Assembly (NCBI GenBank): GCA_902490585.1
Contig: CABUEI010000009.1
Location: forward strand, 1 to 62,843
Direction: 5' to 3'
DNA: 62,843 nt
DNA from: an uncultured Oscillospiraceae bacterium
GTDB lineage: Bacteria > Bacillota > Clostridia > Oscillospirales > Ruminococcaceae
Shown here: in pieces, positions 61,080-62,843 of the stretch
How the letters are laid out: the number at the start of each line of letters is the position of its first letter
How positions within the stretch are numbered: the first letter of the stretch is position 1
Position numbers and translations under genes: made by a program
Notes under the pieces: generated by a model
What the model saw: the letters and a program-made list of their open reading frames with translations, nothing else
Databases searched by the model: none
What the model was told of the DNA's origin: nothing

Positions 61080-61370
61080 TAAGCAAAAGCCTATATTACG
61101 ACAGGGGAGAGCAATATCTCCGTTAAATGCTGAAAGGGGTTTGGGGCGTAGCCCCAAGCGGGTTGTCAGTCGTCGGTGTCGCTGCATCGTGCAGCGACTG
61201 TGTGCGACTGACTGTAAGCGTCCTTGCTTATTGTGGGCGGCAGCCCCACTGTTACCCCTCCCACGGGAGGGGCAGGGGTGGGCTTGATTACAGCCGAAAT
61301 CCATCTTTTTCACAGGCAATGGAGAAAAAACTCCCCTGTATTTTATATAACAAGGAAAAGGAGAATACTT
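61080..61370. repeat. Structured GC-rich intergenic element
   Basis: Within an otherwise tight operon, 291 bp contain nested hairpins. There is an outer pair GTCAGTCG / CGACTGAC around an inner TCGCTGCA / TGCAGCGA (about 61166-61213). GGGGCG/AGCCCC pairs occur on the 5' side. CCCCTCCC / GGGAGGGG (about 61256-61273) lies between AGCCCCAC and GGGTGGGCT. It looks like an inserted palindromic repeat or a structured RNA. No protein is supported. Confidence 0.55.
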
Positions 61371-62843
61371 ATGCCATTCGTAAAAAATACAGCGATAGAA
61401 GAAAGTGCACGTTGCCTTCTGTGTCACGATGCGCCCTGCACAAAAGCCTGTCCCGGCGGCGCAAAGCCCGACAGATTTATCCGTTCACTGCGTTTCGATA
61501 ACTTAAACGGTGCAAAAGCCTTTGTAGCAAACTGTGCCGACTGCTCGGCACCCTGTATGACAGCCTGCACAAGAGCAAAGATCGACAGACCGGTTGAAAT
61601 AAAACAGTCTGCGGAATATATTGCTTCTGCCGCAAAGGACACCGAGCCGAAAGCCGACCTGTCAATGACTTTCTGCGGACTGAAATGCGAAAATCCGTTC
61701 TTTCTGTCTTCGTCTGTCGTAGCAAGCGGTTACGATATGTGCGCCAAGGCTCTTGATATGGGCTGGGCAGGCATTGTGTACAAAACAATAGGTTTTGCCA
61801 AGATGAATGAGGTATCTCCCCGTTTCGATATTCTGAACAAGGAAACGACACCCTATATAGGCTTCAAGAACCTTGAGCAGATTTCCGATCACCCCCTTGA
61901 AGAAAACCTCGCCATACTCAAAAAGCTGAAAGAAAACTATCCTACAAAGATAATAGTATCTTCTATAATGGGTGAAAACGAAGCTGAGTGGACCGAACTT
62001 GCACGGCTGTCCGAAGAAGCAGGTGTTGACATGATAGAATGTAACTTCTCATGTCCTCAGATGACCAGTCACAGCATGGGCAGTGATGTCGGTACAAACC
62101 CTGAACTTGTCGCAAAGTACACCGCCGCCGTAAAGCGTGGCACAAAGCTCCCGGTACTTGCGAAAATGACCCCCAATATCACCAATATGGAAATCCCGGC
62201 GATAGCGGCTGTAAACGCAGGAGCGGACGGCATTGCGGCAATAAACACCGTCAAGAGCATCACAAACGTTGACCTTGACAACTTTGTTCCCACCCCCGAC
62301 ATAAACGGCAAATCAGCGGTCGGCGGATATTCGGGCAAGGCGGTAAAGCCCATAGCCCTGCGTTTCATCTCAGATATGAAAAGAAACGAAACACTTAAAA
62401 ATGTTGAGATCAGCGGTATGGGCGGTATTGAAACATGGCGTGACGGTCTGGAATTTATCCTCATGGGCTGTACAAATCTTCAGGTAACGACCTCGGTAAT
62501 GCAGTACGGCTACAGAATAATAGACGATATGCTTGACGGATTATCACGTTGGCTCACTGCCGCAGGCTACAGCAGTGTGTCGGAAGTAGTCGGCCTTGCG
62601 AATAAGAATATGACCGATGCCGGCAGCCTTGACCGTGATACCATTACATATCCTATATTCGACAAAAACAAGTGTATCGGCTGCGGCAGATGCTATGTTG
62701 CCTGCTACGATGCAGGTCATCAGGCACTTGACTTTGACAGCGATAAAAGAAAGCCCGTCTTCCTCGGCTCTAAGTGCGTAGGCTGTCATCTCTGCGCTAC
62801 CGTCTGCCCCGTAAATTGCATTTCGAAGGCTAAGAGAGTTGCA
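61371..62843 (+). CDS. preA: Dihydropyrimidine dehydrogenase, PreA type with extra N-terminal Fe-S domain (3' partial)
   Basis: 491 codons are visible with no stop before the window end. It reduces uracil and thymine, the first step of the reductive pathway. The ~100-residue N-terminus has cysteines 15, 18, 23, 27 and 55, 58, 62, 66, like the Fe-S domain of PreT and mammalian DPD, but E. coli PreA, as I recall it, lacks this part. The FMN barrel follows (ECNFSCPQMTSHSMGSD, LAKMTPN, ISGMGGIETW). Two ferredoxin clusters close it (Cys435/438/441/445 and 469/472/475/479). Start ATG at 61371, RBS AAAAGGAGA. A PreT partner may lie beyond the window. Confidence 0.92.
   Translation, partial: MPFVKNTAIEESARCLLCHDAPCTKACPGGAKPDRFIRSLRFDNLNGAKAFVANCADCSAPCMTACTRAKIDRPVEIKQSAEYIASAAKDTEPKADLSMTFCGLKCENPFFLSSSVVASGYDMCAKALDMGWAGIVYKTIGFAKMNEVSPRFDILNKETTPYIGFKNLEQISDHPLEENLAILKKLKENYPTKIIVSSIMGENEAEWTELARLSEEAGVDMIECNFSCPQMTSHSMGSDVGTNPELVAKYTAAVKRGTKLPVLAKMTPNITNMEIPAIAAVNAGADGIAAINTVKSITNVDLDNFVPTPDINGKSAVGGYSGKAVKPIALRFISDMKRNETLKNVEISGMGGIETWRDGLEFILMGCTNLQVTTSVMQYGYRIIDDMLDGLSRWLTAAGYSSVSEVVGLANKNMTDAGSLDRDTITYPIFDKNKCIGCGRCYVACYDAGHQALDFDSDKRKPVFLGSKCVGCHLCATVCPVNCISKAKRVA

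Overview
The window looks like chromosomal core DNA of an anaerobic, endospore-forming Clostridia, most likely a gut Oscillospiraceae/Ruminococcaceae member of the [Eubacterium] siraeum / Ruminococcus kind. This rests on gene content: a spoIIAA-spoIIAB-sigF operon, a type II fatty acid cluster using FabK, PdxS/PdxT vitamin B6 synthesis, a pyrophosphate-type phosphofructokinase, T-box control of tryptophan genes and reductive pyrimidine breakdown. The species name is a guess. No phage, plasmid, IS transposase, CRISPR array, tRNA or rRNA gene was found.

Layout. 0-2 kb: 3' end of a secreted protein with Ig-like repeats and a cysteine-peptidase-like domain. 2.2-10.6 kb (minus): a long run of close or overlapping genes: two membrane proteins, YjbQ, a CsbB/YfhO-like glycosylation pair, pantothenate kinase CoaX, an ECF substrate-binding protein (probably pantothenate) and GltX. 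10.8-12.3 kb (plus): sporulation sigma-F operon. 12.7-14.3 kb: pdxS and pdxT. 14.4-18.4 kb (minus): an Lgt-family protein, a DUF4190 protein, a split M20 carbamoylase and cysK, the last behind a near-consensus promoter with a palindrome in its spacer. 18.8-23.1 kb (plus): SRP RNA, dnaX, ybaB, recR, sseB. 23.2-24.5 kb: rpe converging on a MecA-like gene. 24.5-28.9 kb (plus): an RnfD/RnfE/RnfA-like trio, a secreted putative glycoside hydrolase and yajC. 29-38.2 kb (minus): a SLOG protein, acpP and the acc/fab cluster. 38.5-46.1 kb (plus): fabD, a PAP2 phosphatase, aroE, aroK, an amidohydrolase, an orphan fumarase alpha subunit, a transglutaminase-like protein, trmL and degV. 46.1-50.1 kb: a MATE exporter, a repeat-rich intergenic region with a tryptophan T-box, and trpB2. 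50.2-57.9 kb: assorted single genes (DUF6273 protein, XRE regulator, rmuC, SGNH lipoprotein, orphan mazF, pfp, a coiled-coil GIY-YIG-like protein, a hypothetical). 58-62.8 kb (plus): remnant of an iron alcohol dehydrogenase, then an aminotransferase, a dihydropyrimidinase and a PreA-type dihydropyrimidine dehydrogenase that runs off the window.

How genes work together. The last three genes plus the M20 carbamoylase at 15.9-17.1 kb would supply every step of the reductive pyrimidine route (reduction, ring opening, decarbamoylation, transamination), although the carbamoylase reading frame is broken. The acc/fab/acpP/fabD set gives nearly complete fatty acid elongation. CoaX and the ECF protein fit pantothenate uptake and phosphorylation.

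The best candidate for an undescribed system is the isolated RnfD/E/A-like trio at 24.5-27.2 kb. By hand alignment it has lost all four cysteines that bind the intramembrane iron-sulfur cluster in Rnf/Nqr, and no RnfB, RnfC or RnfG is nearby. Other points worth following: SpoIIAA appears to start at ACG, a possible ten-residue leader peptide ending in Cys precedes cysK, and 71-bp repeats lie in inverted orientation on both sides of the Trp T-box.
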